DNA of 64,000 nucleotides from Chryseobacterium jejuense (GCF_017877355.1 NZ_JAGIPR010000003.1:124001-188000), one strand, 5' to 3'. Numbered from the stretch's first letter, positions 18,544 to 28,110 are shown. Notes: generated by a model from the sequence alone, not told the origin. A program made the numbers and translations.

Positions 18544-19560
18544 ATGTCAAATCAACCATTACAGACTTTAGGAGAATTTCTTATCGATAAGCAGGACGAT
18601 TTTCAGTATTCAACAGGTGAATTTTCTCGTCTTCTAAGTGCAATAAGATTGGCTTCGAAAGTGGTTAACAGAGAAGTAAATAAAGCCGGAATTGTAGATA
18701 TTACAGGAGCTGCAGGAAACCAGAATATTCAAGGTGAAGAACAGCAGAAATTAGATGTAATTGCAAATGAGATTTTTATTACGGCTCTATCTCAAAGAGA
18801 GGTTGTTTGTGGTATTGCTTCTGAGGAAAATGATGATTTCATTGATATTAAATGTGGAGAAAACGGTCATTTAAGTAAATATGTAGTGTTGATTGATCCT
18901 TTGGATGGATCTTCAAATATCGATGTGAATGTTTCTGTAGGAACCATTTTCTCAATTTACAGAAGAGTTACAGAACCTGGAACTCCGGTACAGCTGGAAG
19001 ACTTCTTACAAAAAGGAGTGAATCAGATTGCAGCAGGATATGTAATTTATGGTTCTTCTACCATGATTGTTTATACAACAGGAAACGGAGTGAACGGATT
19101 TACCTTAGACCCATCTTTGGGAACATATTATCTTTCTCATCCTAATATGACTTTCCCAAAAACAGGGAAAATCTATTCCATCAACGAAGGAAACTATATC
19201 AAGTTCCCTCAGGGAGTGAAAAATTATCTTAAATATTGTCAGATGGAAGAAGGAGACCGTCCTTATACTTCCAGATATATCGGTTCTCTGGTAGCAGATT
19301 TCCATAGAAATATGCTGAAAGGTGGTATTTATATTTACCCATCTTATTCCCAGGCTCCTAATGGTAAATTAAGATTATTATACGAATGTAATCCAATGGC
19401 TTTCCTTGCTGAACAGGCAGGTGGAAAAGCTACGGATGGTTTCAGAAGAATTCTGGAAGTAGAACCTACAGAACTTCACCAGAGAATTCCGTTTTTCTGC
19501 GGAAGCATCGATATGGTGGAGAAAGCAGAAGAATTTATGCGTATTGACAGCGTAAAATAA
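18544..19560 (+). CDS. fbp: Fructose-1,6-bisphosphatase, class I
   Basis: 338 residues, full length for the family. The metal- and phosphate-binding core is [20 protein letters not shown] (about residues 117-136). Upstream acidic residues (ASEEND) and downstream [28 protein letters not shown] and [13 protein letters not shown] are also family signatures. It hydrolyses fructose-1,6-bisphosphate in gluconeogenesis. The stop overlaps the menC start by one base (TAATG), so the two are translationally coupled though metabolically unrelated. Confidence 0.97.
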   Translation: MSNQPLQTLGEFLIDKQDDFQYSTGEFSRLLSAIRLASKVVNREVNKAGIVDITGAAGNQNIQGEEQQKLDVIANEIFITALSQREVVCGIASEENDDFIDIKCGENGHLSKYVVLIDPLDGSSNIDVNVSVGTIFSIYRRVTEPGTPVQLEDFLQKGVNQIAAGYVIYGSSTMIVYTTGNGVNGFTLDPSLGTYYLSHPNMTFPKTGKIYSINEGNYIKFPQGVKNYLKYCQMEEGDRPYTSRYIGSLVADFHRNMLKGGIYIYPSYSQAPNGKLRLLYECNPMAFLAEQAGGKATDGFRRILEVEPTELHQRIPFFCGSIDMVEKAEEFMRIDSVK

Positions 19561-20576
19561 TGAAAGCATCCTATTTTAAATATTTATTAGAATTCAAACG
19601 CCCGAGTGGAACATCTCGCGGCGTTTTGCTTGATAAGGAAACCTTTATTCTTGAAATTTCAGAAAATGGGAAGCAAGGAATAGGGGAGTGTGCCATCTTC
19701 AGAGGACTGAGCTTTGATGACAGACCAGATTATGAAGAGAAGTTAAAATGGCTTTGTGAAAATATTGACCAAAACCCGGACTTCCTGAAAGAAGAATTAA
19801 AAGATTTTCCATCCTTATGGTTTGGATATGAACAGGCTGTTCGGAACTTAAAATTTGAAGGGAATCTTTATTTTCCAAGTGAGTTTACTGAAGGGAAGTC
19901 TGCCATTACCATCAATGGATTGATCTGGATGGGCAATGTTGAGTATATGGAAGAACAGATTCAGGATAAACTCGAAAAAGGATTTCATTGTATCAAATTA
20001 AAAATCGGGGTTGATTGGAAATCTGAACACGTTATTCTTCAAAAATTAAGAGAAAAATTCTCAAAAGATCAGCTGGAGCTTCGGGTAGATGCCAATGGCG
20101 GATTCAGTAAAGAAGAAGCCGCAACAGTTCTTCAGCAGTTGGCAGATTTAGATATTCATTCCATTGAGCAGCCTATTAAAGCCGGTAACTGGACTGATAT
20201 GGCAGAATTGTGTGCTCAGACACCTACTCCTATTGCTTTGGATGAAGAATTGATCGGAATTGCAGATTCTAAAGAGAAGAAAAAGCTTTTAGAAACTATA
20301 AGGCCACAGTATATTATTTTGAAACCAGCTTTGGTAGGTGGTTTTGCCGGTACTGATGAGTGGATCTCTATGGCAGAAACACAGAATGTAGGTTGGTGGA
20401 TTACTTCGGCGCTAGAAAGTAATATCGGCTTAAATGCTATTGCACAATATACCTTCACAAAAAAAAATCCAATGCCACAAGGTTTAGGCACTGGAGCTTT
20501 ATTTGTCAATAATTTTGAATCCAGTTTAGATCTCAGAAATGAGCTGTTGTGGTTCAAGGATATAGAATTGAATTAG
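19560..20576 (+). CDS. menC: o-Succinylbenzoate synthase (MenC)
   Basis: 338 residues, enolase superfamily. Signature residues are visible: KLKIG (general-base Lys), RVDANGG, IEQP and ALDEE for the metal ligands, and ILKPALVGG with the second catalytic Lys. It dehydrates SHCHC to o-succinylbenzoate in menaquinone synthesis. The related dipeptide epimerases share the fold, but KxK placement, length and the menF and menI-like genes elsewhere in the window favour MenC. The last 4 bp overlap a peptide gene on the opposite strand. Its 3' end, from about 20469, is repeated twice downstream (20814 and 21104) as fragments. Confidence 0.88.
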   Translation: MKASYFKYLLEFKRPSGTSRGVLLDKETFILEISENGKQGIGECAIFRGLSFDDRPDYEEKLKWLCENIDQNPDFLKEELKDFPSLWFGYEQAVRNLKFEGNLYFPSEFTEGKSAITINGLIWMGNVEYMEEQIQDKLEKGFHCIKLKIGVDWKSEHVILQKLREKFSKDQLELRVDANGGFSKEEAATVLQQLADLDIHSIEQPIKAGNWTDMAELCAQTPTPIALDEELIGIADSKEKKKLLETIRPQYIILKPALVGGFAGTDEWISMAETQNVGWWITSALESNIGLNAIAQYTFTKKNPMPQGLGTGALFVNNFESSLDLRNELLWFKDIELN

Positions 20577-20725
20577 CAAGTTGGATTATTTGAATGTTCC
20601 CAATCCCATTGTTTGCAACATCTGGCTCTAGAGTCCCATATATTGCAGCCTATGGGTACTACTGGGATATTTCCCCCATTAATAGTCTTTAATTCTCTTT
20701 TTTCTAGTTTTTTCAGATTTTTCAT
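20573..20725 (-). CDS. Double-glycine-leader cysteine-rich peptide 1
   Basis: 50 residues, too short for most gene finders. The leader MKNLKKLEKRELKTINGG is a classic double-glycine leader, as used by class II bacteriocins and by the 'bacteriocin-like' peptides of Chryseobacterium. Cleavage after GG would release a 32-residue core containing IGCNIWDSRARCCKQWDW and ending NPTC, with cysteines at 27, 36, 37 and 50, enough for two disulfides. It overlaps the end of menC convergently by 4 bp. No transporter, C39 peptidase or immunity gene is adjacent, so export would depend on a locus elsewhere. Secreted toxin, signal or RiPP substrate are all open. Confidence 0.85.
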   Translation of the reverse strand: MKNLKKLEKRELKTINGGNIPVVPIGCNIWDSRARCCKQWDWEHSNNPTC

Positions 20726-20813
20726 AGTTAATATTGGGTTTTGATTAATTTGTAAATGCTTAATGAATGAAAGTTATAAAGTAGAGAAACTTTCATGGAT
20801 GTTTCATAAAGAT

Positions 20814-20909
20814 CCAATCCATGAAGCTTAAGTATTGGAGCTTTATTTATCAATCATTTTGAATCCGGTTCAGATCTTGGAAATGAGCCGGATTCAATAT
20901 ATATATGAA
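20814..20909 (+). pseudogene. Duplicated fragment of the menC 3' end (copy A)
   Basis: 'TTGGAGCTTTATTTATCAAT' and the following bases to 'GAATTAACAAG' align with menC 20469-20580 (TTTATTTGTCAAT ... GAATTAGCAAG). Several substitutions and an in-frame change of the ending show it is decaying. It directly precedes peptide gene 2 on the other strand, in the same relation as intact menC to peptide gene 1. Confidence 0.8.
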
Positions 20910-21062
20910 TTAACAAGTTTGGTTACCTGAGTGCTCAGAATCCCACTCTTTACAGCATCTGGCTTTAAAATCCCATCTGTCGCAGCCCATTGGGATTTCC
21001 GGGATATCTCCTCCATTAATAGTTTTTAATTCTTTTTTTTCTAGTTTTTTTAGATTTTTCAT
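20910..21062 (-). CDS. Double-glycine-leader cysteine-rich peptide 2
   Basis: 50 residues. Leader MKNLKKLEKKELKTINGG is nearly identical to peptide 1. The core contains MGCDRWDFKARCCKEWDS and ends NQTC, with Cys at exactly the same positions (27, 36, 37, 50). Between paralogues 1 and 2 the leader and the pattern GC-x-x-WD-x-x-A-RCC-K-x-WD-x-EHS are kept, while the residues between them vary. Conservation of spacing and reading frame, with mostly conservative changes, supports real selection on the peptide. Part of a tandem unit of about 337 bp with the menC fragment before it. Confidence 0.85.
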   Translation of the reverse strand: MKNLKKLEKKELKTINGGDIPEIPMGCDRWDFKARCCKEWDSEHSGNQTC

Positions 21063-21103
21063 GATTGTTATTTTTAGTAATTAGATTTAATTTTGAATAT
21101 AAT

Positions 21104-21208
21104 ACAAAGCCCAATGCCACAAAGTTTAGGCATTGGAGCTTTATTTGTAAATAATTCTGAATGTTGTTTAGATTTCAGAAATGAGATGATTTTAGTTGAG
21201 CATGTTAA
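21104..21208 (+). pseudogene. Duplicated fragment of the menC 3' end (copy B)
   Basis: CCAATGCCACAAAGTTTAGG (21111-21130), then CATTGGAGCTTTATTTGTAA, closely match menC from 20469. Similarity continues past GATTTCAGAAATGAGATGAT to TTAATTAGCAAT, the position of the menC stop. By eye about 80% of bases agree. The end abuts peptide gene 3 just as menC abuts peptide gene 1. Confidence 0.85.
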
Positions 21209-21376
21209 TTAGCAATATGGAGGTGGTGAATTTGGGCAGGTTTTTCCACCACAGTATCCTTCTGCCCATGATCTGCAGCATGCGGCTTCCGGATCCCAAT
21301 TGTTGCATCCAAGAGGTGGTCTTCCTCCATTAATCTTTTTTAATTCTCCTTTGTTTAATTTTCTGAGGTTTTTCAT
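21209..21376 (-). CDS. Double-glycine-leader cysteine-rich peptide 3
   Basis: 55 residues. Leader MKNLRKLNKGELKKINGG, then a 37-residue core that keeps the GC-N-x-WD-x-x-A-x-CC-x-x-W spine and adds a Gly/Pro/Cys-rich tail (EGYCGGKTCPNSPPPYC). It has six cysteines (24, 33, 34, 42, 47, 55) against four in peptides 1 and 2. The most divergent and, on the minus strand, the first of the three; a promoter for the array might lie in the AT-rich 21377-21857. Function is not known; see peptide 1. Confidence 0.85.
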   Translation of the reverse strand: MKNLRKLNKGELKKINGGRPPLGCNNWDPEAACCRSWAEGYCGGKTCPNSPPPYC

Positions 21377-21857
21377 TGTAAATATTTTAATTTGTTTGAT
21401 AAGTAAATATCTAAAATCATTTTAAATTATACAACATATGGTGAATTATTTTATTGATTTTTAACAAAATAATAGAATTTTTATATCAATATGTCAAAAA
21501 CGAAAGTTGAAATATATCACTTATCAGTCATTACATTGAATCATTGAAAAAAATCCCTGCAAAAGTAGATGTAGGAATTATATAGGCGTAGTCCGGAGAT
21601 ATTTAAAGGATAAAGTAATTTTAGGATCGGATAATTAATCGATTTTTTTGAAGTTTATTATTAATTTAAATCACATCTTTTATGAAAATAGCTTTCTTTA
21701 TATAAGTTAAAATATAAGAAAACCTTTTTTTAATCTTTTCCATGATAAAAAAAATTGTAATTCTCTATTATTTGAATTGGCAATCATTATGCCATTTGTC
21801 AGGTCTGTGGTAACTTTAACATAGGATTGATTTTTATAGTATTTTTTTAATTAATTA
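21377..21857. other. AT-rich leader region upstream of the peptide array
   Basis: 480 bp with no convincing gene. On the minus strand a TACTTTTG (-7-like, about 21558-21565) lies 180 bp before peptide 3, but no good -33 partner was found. The region also separates the array from the hydrolase gene on the same strand. Confidence 0.35.
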
Positions 21858-22988
21858 TTAAGAAATAATTGTGAAAACATTTTCGTTTTCTTTAATTCGA
21901 TTACTGATAAGGTTCCTATCTATCCCATATAAATTTTGGAAAATATCGCTCTGTACTTGTGAACTGGAAAGGTATCCCCAATGATTTCCAACTTCAAATT
22001 TGAAGCTACTTAATACATCATCTTTCACGAAAGTACAATCGATGATAGAAACGATATCTTTATAAGGAGTGATATCACTTGGCCCGTTTTTGCCCAGTCT
22101 TGGAGTAAGAATATTCTTAGTAAATTGTGATATTCCCAGAATCAGATCCTGCCTGTTCAGGTAAATAGAAATCTGGTTCGCAAGCAACGGTAGTTTATTG
22201 AAAGAATCTTCAGAGTCTTCAAATACCTTATAGGAAACGTCAGCATTAAGCAGAATCACCTGGTCAATCACTCTGAGAATGTTTTCCCTTTTAAGGCTAT
22301 ATAACATACTTTGAAGAACCCTGTTTCCCATGGAATGAGCCACGATATGAATTCTCTGGTTGCAGGGAACCAGATCGCGGTTGGAAAAAATATCCTTTAA
22401 AAATTGGGTATAAAAATAAAACAGTCTCAGCAATGATGTTCCGGAATTGATACTGGCTGCCTTATCATCAAAATAAGTCAATGGCACAATGCTGCTGGAG
22501 GCAGGCCAGCTCACAAATAAAATATGTTCAACAGGAGAGGCAGGATTATCAATGAAAAGCTTTTTAAGATCAATCATAGCTTTTAATTCATCATCAAAAT
22601 CATAAGCATAACCATGGATGAATATCAATACGTCACTTCTTTCCTTGGTGGCAGACATATTTTTATAAAGTTCGTAAAATAGCCGTTGGGTTCCGCCAAG
22701 ATTATTGGCTGTAAGAGGGGATTCTTTGATTCCTTTCTCACGTAACAGAACTTCCAAAACCTCTTCATAGCCTTGCTTTTCAGGTTCAGAGAACAGTGTG
22801 TAATTCAGGATATTTCTGTTGGTGTAGTCTTTTTTCTTTTTGGCTGCAGCAGTAGGTTCCTTATAATTATCAAAATCACATTTTGCAATTCTGAAATTAG
22901 GAATTGAATATTCGTCATTGGAAAAAGAATCTACTTTTTCACCTTTATGACGGACAATTTTCCGATTGCTTAAGATATAAACAGCCAT
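21858..22988 (-). CDS. Alpha/beta hydrolase, DUF900 family
   Basis: 376 residues, no signal peptide. Serine-hydrolase landmarks are present: oxyanion region VLIFIHGYAYDF (about 120-131), nucleophile elbow HIVAHSMGNRVL with Ser near residue 218, a later Asp (LLNADVSYKVF) and a terminal His region (VGNHWGY). This fits DUF900, a family of predicted esterases or lipases of unknown substrate. It stands alone, with the peptide array downstream and divergent glnS upstream. Catalytic-site visibility makes an active hydrolase likely; the substrate cannot be inferred. Confidence 0.85.
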   Translation of the reverse strand: MAVYILSNRKIVRHKGEKVDSFSNDEYSIPNFRIAKCDFDNYKEPTAAAKKKKDYTNRNILNYTLFSEPEKQGYEEVLEVLLREKGIKESPLTANNLGGTQRLFYELYKNMSATKERSDVLIFIHGYAYDFDDELKAMIDLKKLFIDNPASPVEHILFVSWPASSSIVPLTYFDDKAASINSGTSLLRLFYFYTQFLKDIFSNRDLVPCNQRIHIVAHSMGNRVLQSMLYSLKRENILRVIDQVILLNADVSYKVFEDSEDSFNKLPLLANQISIYLNRQDLILGISQFTKNILTPRLGKNGPSDITPYKDIVSIIDCTFVKDDVLSSFKFEVGNHWGYLSSSQVQSDIFQNLYGIDRNLISNRIKENENVFTIIS

Positions 22989-23098
22989 AAGCGATAATTT
23001 GGTACGATGGTTTTAGCTTTTCCTAAATTAATGAAAAATACTGAATTACAATGCATACTGCTACAAAATTAACATTTTCAAAAACGCTTATTTTTCCG

Positions 23099-23106
23099 TA
23101 ACTTTG
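23099..23106 (+). promoter_or_regulatory. -7 element of the glnS promoter
   Basis: TAACTTTG, a perfect TAnnTTTG. It covers a TTG at 23104 that could be mistaken for a start codon; transcription should begin near 23113, so translation must start later, at the ATG at 23143. Confidence 0.7.
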
Positions 23107-23142
23107 TACCACTTTTTTTGCTATAAAACAAAAGCTAATTTA

Positions 23143-24813
23143 ATGGAAGAAGAAAAAAAATCACTCAATTTTATTGAGCAAATTATTGAAGATGATCTGG
23201 CGAACGGTTTGAATAAAGATCAGATCCGTTTCCGTTTTCCACCTGAACCAAACGGTTACCTGCATGTAGGGCATACAAAAGCCATTTGCATCAACTTTGG
23301 TCTGGGTGAAAAATACAATGCTCCCGTAAACCTTCGTTTCGACGATACGAATCCTGAAAAAGAAGAGCAGGAATTCGTAGATTCTATCATGAAAGATGTT
23401 GAATGGCTAGGTTTCAAATGGGATAAAGTTTTGTACGCATCCGATTACTTCCAGCAGCTTTACGATTGGGCAGTACAATTAATTAAAGAAGGAAAAGCTT
23501 ATGTAGATGAGCAGCCGTCTGATGTGATTACCGAGCAAAGAAAAAATCCTGCAGAGCCAGGAATTGAATCTCCATACAGAAACCGTCCTGTTGAAGAGTC
23601 TTTAGATTTATTTGAAAGGATGAAAAATGGAGAATTTGAAAGTGGTTCAATGTCTCTTCGTGCAAAAATCGATATGGTTTCACCAAACATGAATATGCGT
23701 GACCCCGTGATGTATAGAATTTTGAATAAGCCTCACCACAGAACAGGTACGGCTTGGAAAATTTATCCAATGTACGACTGGGCTCATGGTGAATCCGATT
23801 ATATTGAGCAAATTTCGCATTCGCTTTGTTCTTTGGAGTTTGAAAATCACAGACCGTTGTACAACTGGTATTTAGATCAGGTTTACGAAGAGGGAAAGGT
23901 TAAAAACAAGCAGAGAGAATTTGCAAGGATGAACGTTTCTTATATGATTACTTCTAAGAGAAAACTACAAAGATTGGTAGCGGAAGGAGTTGTAACAGGA
24001 TGGGATGATCCAAGAATGCCTACCATTTCCGGAATGAGAAGAAAAGGTTTTACAGCAACTTCTATCAGAAACTTTATTGATAAAGTTGGGGTGGCAAAAA
24101 GAGAAAACCTTATCGAGATTCAGTTACTTGATTTCTGCGTGCGTGAAGACCTGAATAAGGTAGCTAAACGTGTAATGGCAGTAGTAGATCCTGTAAAATT
24201 AGTAATAGAAAACTATCCTGAAGATAAAGAAGAATGGGTAGAAACTGAAAATAATCCTGAACAGGAAAATGCAGGAACCAGGGAAGTTCCTTTCTCGAGA
24301 GAGTTATATATTGAGCGTGAAGACTTCAAAGAAGAAGCTAATAATAAATTCTTCAGACTGAAATTAGGTGGAGAAGTTCGTTTAAAATCAGCATATATCA
24401 TCAAAGCTGAAAGAGTAGAGAAAGATGAAAATGGAGAAATCACAACCATCTATGCTACTTATGATGAGAAGAGTAAGTCTGGAAGCGGAACAGAAGAAAG
24501 TTTAAGAAAAGTAAAAGGAACACTTCACTGGGTATCTGCTAAACATGCGATCCCTGTAGAAGTAAGAATTTACAACCAATTGTTTACGGTAGAGCAGCCG
24601 GATGCTGAGAAGGATGTAGACTTCTTAAATTTCATCAATCCTGAATCTGTAGCTACAATTCAAGGTTTTGCTGAACCAAGCCTGAAGGATGTAGCTGTTG
24701 GAGAACCGCTTCAGTTCCAAAGAATCGGATACTTTACAAAAGATCAGGATTCTACGGATACGGCATTGGTATTTAACCGTACAGTAACACTAAAAGATTC
24801 TTATAAGCCTTAA
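23143..24813 (+). CDS. glnS: Glutaminyl-tRNA synthetase
   Basis: 556 residues from the ATG at 23143 (MEEEKKSLNFIEQ). The class I catalytic signatures are RFPPEPNGYLHVGHTKAICI (HIGH motif as HVGH) and MITSKRKL (KMSKS equivalent). The C-terminal beta-barrel anticodon-binding domain is complete. It charges tRNA-Gln directly with glutamine, so this lineage need not rely on the GatCAB amidotransferase route for Gln-tRNA. Monocistronic, with its own promoter and a strong terminator. Confidence 0.97.
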   Translation: MEEEKKSLNFIEQIIEDDLANGLNKDQIRFRFPPEPNGYLHVGHTKAICINFGLGEKYNAPVNLRFDDTNPEKEEQEFVDSIMKDVEWLGFKWDKVLYASDYFQQLYDWAVQLIKEGKAYVDEQPSDVITEQRKNPAEPGIESPYRNRPVEESLDLFERMKNGEFESGSMSLRAKIDMVSPNMNMRDPVMYRILNKPHHRTGTAWKIYPMYDWAHGESDYIEQISHSLCSLEFENHRPLYNWYLDQVYEEGKVKNKQREFARMNVSYMITSKRKLQRLVAEGVVTGWDDPRMPTISGMRRKGFTATSIRNFIDKVGVAKRENLIEIQLLDFCVREDLNKVAKRVMAVVDPVKLVIENYPEDKEEWVETENNPEQENAGTREVPFSRELYIEREDFKEEANNKFFRLKLGGEVRLKSAYIIKAERVEKDENGEITTIYATYDEKSKSGSGTEESLRKVKGTLHWVSAKHAIPVEVRIYNQLFTVEQPDAEKDVDFLNFINPESVATIQGFAEPSLKDVAVGEPLQFQRIGYFTKDQDSTDTALVFNRTVTLKDSYKP

Positions 24814-24835
24814 TAGTTTAGGAATCAATAAAGAT

Positions 24836-24868
24836 AAAAGCAGGACTTGGAAATAAGTCCTGCTTTTT
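24836..24868. terminator. Terminator after glnS
   Basis: AAAAGCAGGACT and AGTCCTGCTTTT form a perfect stem with an 8-nt loop, followed by T/A-rich DNA. The nearest minus-strand gene also ends on this side (24985), so it may serve both strands. The following 'CTTTCGCCTTTGCGTTTTC' (24946-24964) resembles a phrase dispersed in Bacteroidetes intergenic DNA. Confidence 0.85.
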
Positions 24869-24984
24869 ATTTTCTACCATAAATGCATAAAATAATTCGC
24901 GCATTCGTAGCAATTAAGTATTCAATTCTATCATTGATAAAATCCTTTCGCCTTTGCGTTTTCTAACATTAATTGCCCAAATTT

Positions 24985-26925
24985 TTAGCTTTTCACCCCT
25001 TTAATCCAGTCCTGGAATTTACCAACCTGCTCCATAAAGAAAGATTCATGCTCCTCTTTTTCTTCAGGGCGGTCAACCAATATATGCTCAAAGTAAGTGT
25101 TTTTCAGGATTTTTCTTAGAATTCCTTCTCCCAGGAAAGGTTTATAGTCATTTAATGCCTGAGTAGCTTTTAGTAAATGTCGGATGTCGTACTGCAACGG
25201 ATTAATATCCGGAACCTGTTTGTTAAGATTAAGAAGGTTGTATACGGCAATTCTGGCTGTTCTTACAGAACTTTCCATTGTAAATACCACATCGTTATTG
25301 GTTTCTACGAATTGTCCCACCAATCCTAAGTTGGTACACCCTTCAGGAACCACTCTCGGACGGTCTCCGTGGGCTCTAGGCATAAACATAGAGGTGATAT
25401 AAGGCATAAATGCCGTACGTACAATTGTGTTTTCAATAACGTTATTCAGTTGATCTGTCATTCCAAGATGATAGCATAGTTCAGCAAGGATTTCGTTCCC
25501 GGTACATTCCGGCATTGTTTTTTTGATGTAATTTCCTTCTTTATCCATCAATAAGGCATATACCCATACTACAAGGATATCATCCGGCTGGGTAGGGTAG
25601 TGTGGCTGTCTGTTGCAGGTAAAACTCATCACCCAATTAGAATCTGTAATGGTGATAATACCTCCTGTAGCTGTTTTTCCGGAATAAGGATCATTCACAC
25701 ATAATTCTTTTAACTTTTCAGTAAATGCTGAAGGACGACACGTTAATGTTGCAGATTCCCATGATGACTTTTCAATATGGCTACAGAATTTTTCAGGTTT
25801 TCCGAAAACTTCAGATTTGGCTGCCAGATTTTTCCATAATTTCCATCCGGCACTTTGTCCGGCACTGCTGTTATCTATAGTTACTTCAGGAACAGTATTA
25901 TTATCTCCGTAGAAAGTACTTTCGGTCATAGATCCGGTGGTCACAATCACATAGTCATCTTTACCGATCGGTATTCTCACTTCTTCTCCTTTTTGTTCAG
26001 TAATAATACCTTCTACTGTTTTTCCCTCCGTATTAATATGAATGTCAAGATCCTTTACCAAAGTATTAAACTGGATCTGTACTCCTTTTTCCACTAAGAA
26101 GTTCTTTAAAGGGGTAACAAAGGTGTCATATTGGTTGTATTTCGGAAATACGAGGCATGAAAAATCTTTCATACCATCAATGGCGTGAAGGAATCTGTGC
26201 ATGTACAGTTTTAGTTCCAATAAACTATGCCAGTTTTCAAAAGCAAACATAGAACGCCAGAAGAACCAGAAATTACTGTTCAGGAATGATTCTGAGAAAT
26301 AATCTTCAATGCTGAGATCATCAAGTTCCTCTTTTTTCTTTAATAAAAGTTTTACAATAGCCAGCTGGTCTTTTTTCTCCAATCCGAATTTACTGAAATC
26401 CTGGATCTGTCCTTGATTATGAATTAATCTTGCTTTAGAATAGTTTGGATCATTATCATTAATGAGGCGGTATTCATCCAGAACACTGTAAGGTGCAGGC
26501 AATTCCAGCGCGGGAATATCCTGGAATATATCCCATAGATTTTCATAAGTCATATCCATTTCACGTCCGCCACGGATGATATACCCATCTTTTGCATTTC
26601 CGGCTCCGTCTAGCGAGCCGCCTTCAATCGCAAGCTGATCGAGGAAAATGATGTTTTTTCCTGGAACATGACCGTCACGGATGAAATAATAGGCTGCAGA
26701 CATCCCTGCAATTCCGCTTCCGACAATATAGATTTTACTGTTTTCGTAGGATTGTAAAGGGATTCCTTTATTTCTTTGATAGTTTCCGATCTGGTCTGAA
26801 AAAGGCATTGTCTTTTCAGGGGTGTTAATCTGAACTTCCTTGCTTGAATCCGGTTCGTGGTTTACTTTTCCAAACTGATCAGAGGTATTTAAAACTTTGT
26901 CGAATTTTGAATTGATTGTACTCAT
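24985..26925 (-). CDS. ohyA: Oleate hydratase
   Basis: 646 residues, the same length as the characterised Elizabethkingia meningoseptica enzyme. FAD-binding motif [16 protein letters not shown] (67-82). Flavin and substrate-site stretch [13 protein letters not shown] puts Glu at 122 and KLYMHRF puts Tyr at 241, the two residues assigned catalytic roles (E122, Y241) in that enzyme. It hydrates the cis-9 double bond of oleic acid to 10-hydroxystearate, which detoxifies unsaturated fatty acids. An AraC-type regulator lies 88 bp upstream on the same strand and is the likely local control. A sub-optimal -7 (TACCTTTA, 26950-26957) is present in the gap. Confidence 0.96.
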   Translation of the reverse strand: MSTINSKFDKVLNTSDQFGKVNHEPDSSKEVQINTPEKTMPFSDQIGNYQRNKGIPLQSYENSKIYIVGSGIAGMSAAYYFIRDGHVPGKNIIFLDQLAIEGGSLDGAGNAKDGYIIRGGREMDMTYENLWDIFQDIPALELPAPYSVLDEYRLINDNDPNYSKARLIHNQGQIQDFSKFGLEKKDQLAIVKLLLKKKEELDDLSIEDYFSESFLNSNFWFFWRSMFAFENWHSLLELKLYMHRFLHAIDGMKDFSCLVFPKYNQYDTFVTPLKNFLVEKGVQIQFNTLVKDLDIHINTEGKTVEGIITEQKGEEVRIPIGKDDYVIVTTGSMTESTFYGDNNTVPEVTIDNSSAGQSAGWKLWKNLAAKSEVFGKPEKFCSHIEKSSWESATLTCRPSAFTEKLKELCVNDPYSGKTATGGIITITDSNWVMSFTCNRQPHYPTQPDDILVVWVYALLMDKEGNYIKKTMPECTGNEILAELCYHLGMTDQLNNVIENTIVRTAFMPYITSMFMPRAHGDRPRVVPEGCTNLGLVGQFVETNNDVVFTMESSVRTARIAVYNLLNLNKQVPDINPLQYDIRHLLKATQALNDYKPFLGEGILRKILKNTYFEHILVDRPEEKEEHESFFMEQVGKFQDWIKGVKS

Positions 26926-27013
26926 TTTGTCTTGTTTTAATGAACATTATAAAGGTACCTCTATTCAAAATGCAATGTATATCCCTAATGTCAGAATTAG
27001 TGTCCCGAAATTC

Positions 27014-27892
27014 CTACGACTTAATATTTTCTGTTATTCTATACTCAGAAGGCGAAACGGAAGTATGTTTTTTGAAAAAACGGCCAAAGGCAGAAGTAGA
27101 ATTGAACTGAAGCTCAAAAGCTATTTCCGAGATAGTAAGGTCCGGATTTCCTAACATAACGTAAGCTTCTTTCAACAGGGCTTCATCTATAACCTCGTGA
27201 GGAGTCTTTCCACTGGCTTTTTTAATGATTTCAATAAGATATTTGTTGGAGACACAGAGCTGATCGGCATAAAACTGAACTGTTCTGTGTTGTCTGATGT
27301 TTTCCCGGATCAGCTGACTGAATTTAAGATAGAGATCTTTTCTACCTTCTTCCTTATCAGAATCTGTAGAATGTTTCGCTTCTATAATTTCTGCAGTTTC
27401 CAGCAGAAGATTGAAAATAATGGTACGAACAATTTCTTCTTTGAATTTTCCTTGTTTTCTGGATTTCTTTTTGAGATAGTTCAGTAAATTCTGCAAAACC
27501 AAAGAGTTTTTGTGCGTAGTTTTTACAATGCTGTAAGAACCCATGGAAAACAGGTTCATTTTCTCGATGATAAAAGGGTTCGAGATATTTTTGATCAGAA
27601 AATTTTTGTCGAAGAATAATAGTTTCATCATAAAATCCTGACTGGTTTTCAGGAATTTTACAATAGTAGATGGAGCAGCAACCAGAATACTGTGGGCATC
27701 GGCTTTATATTGACGATGGTCTATTTCAAGACTTACTTCTCCAGCAGTACAGATGCACAGGGCATAGTAATCCATTCTGAAGGAAGCTTTAGGAAATTCA
27801 AAAATGGCTTTTCCGGAGGAGATATAGTAGGATTGGCGACAGTCAATACTGTAAAAAGAAAGAGTATCGTGTAAGTTTTCGTAGGTTACCAT
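27014..27892 (-). CDS. AraC-family transcriptional regulator
   Basis: 292 residues. N-terminal about 150 residues form a cupin-like sensing domain (FPKASFRMDYYALCICTAGE). The C-terminal about 100 residues hold two helix-turn-helices (VQFYADQLCVSNKYLIEIIK and ISEIAFELQFNSTSAFGRFF) and the family ending 'KKHTSVSPSEYR'. Same strand as and 88 bp before oleate hydratase, divergent from the MFS gene 248 bp away. Control of ohyA in response to fatty acids, or of the transporter, is inference from position. Confidence 0.93.
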   Translation of the reverse strand: MVTYENLHDTLSFYSIDCRQSYYISSGKAIFEFPKASFRMDYYALCICTAGEVSLEIDHRQYKADAHSILVAAPSTIVKFLKTSQDFMMKLLFFDKNFLIKNISNPFIIEKMNLFSMGSYSIVKTTHKNSLVLQNLLNYLKKKSRKQGKFKEEIVRTIIFNLLLETAEIIEAKHSTDSDKEEGRKDLYLKFSQLIRENIRQHRTVQFYADQLCVSNKYLIEIIKKASGKTPHEVIDEALLKEAYVMLGNPDLTISEIAFELQFNSTSAFGRFFKKHTSVSPSEYRITENIKS

Positions 27893-28102
27893 TCTTAGGT
27901 ATTGATTGATTTTTTATAGGTGTTTTTAAAAAAAATAAGATTAAGAAGCCTGTCGTTGCTGCAATTTACGAATTTTATAAATGCTTTTAGATCTTATGTA
28001 TCAAAAATATTCGTTTTTATTAGGATACAGCCAATTGTTTATTTTTATGAACGTTATTTATAAAAAAGGCTTAAAATAAAGGTGTTTGAGGCTATTTTTA
28101 CC

Positions 28103-28110
28103 TAACTTTG
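28103..28110 (+). promoter_or_regulatory. -7 element of the MFS transporter gene
   Basis: TAACTTTG, a perfect match. The TTG inside it (28108) is in frame with the transporter but cannot be the start if this is the promoter; the GTG at 28141 fits. A TTTG lies upstream at 28085-28088 but the spacing (14 nt) is shorter than the usual 19-20. Confidence 0.55.

Noticed and set aside
21558..21565. Minus-strand TACTTTTG as the promoter of the peptide array
   Set aside because: Good -7 match but no -33 partner at the usual distance, so not called.
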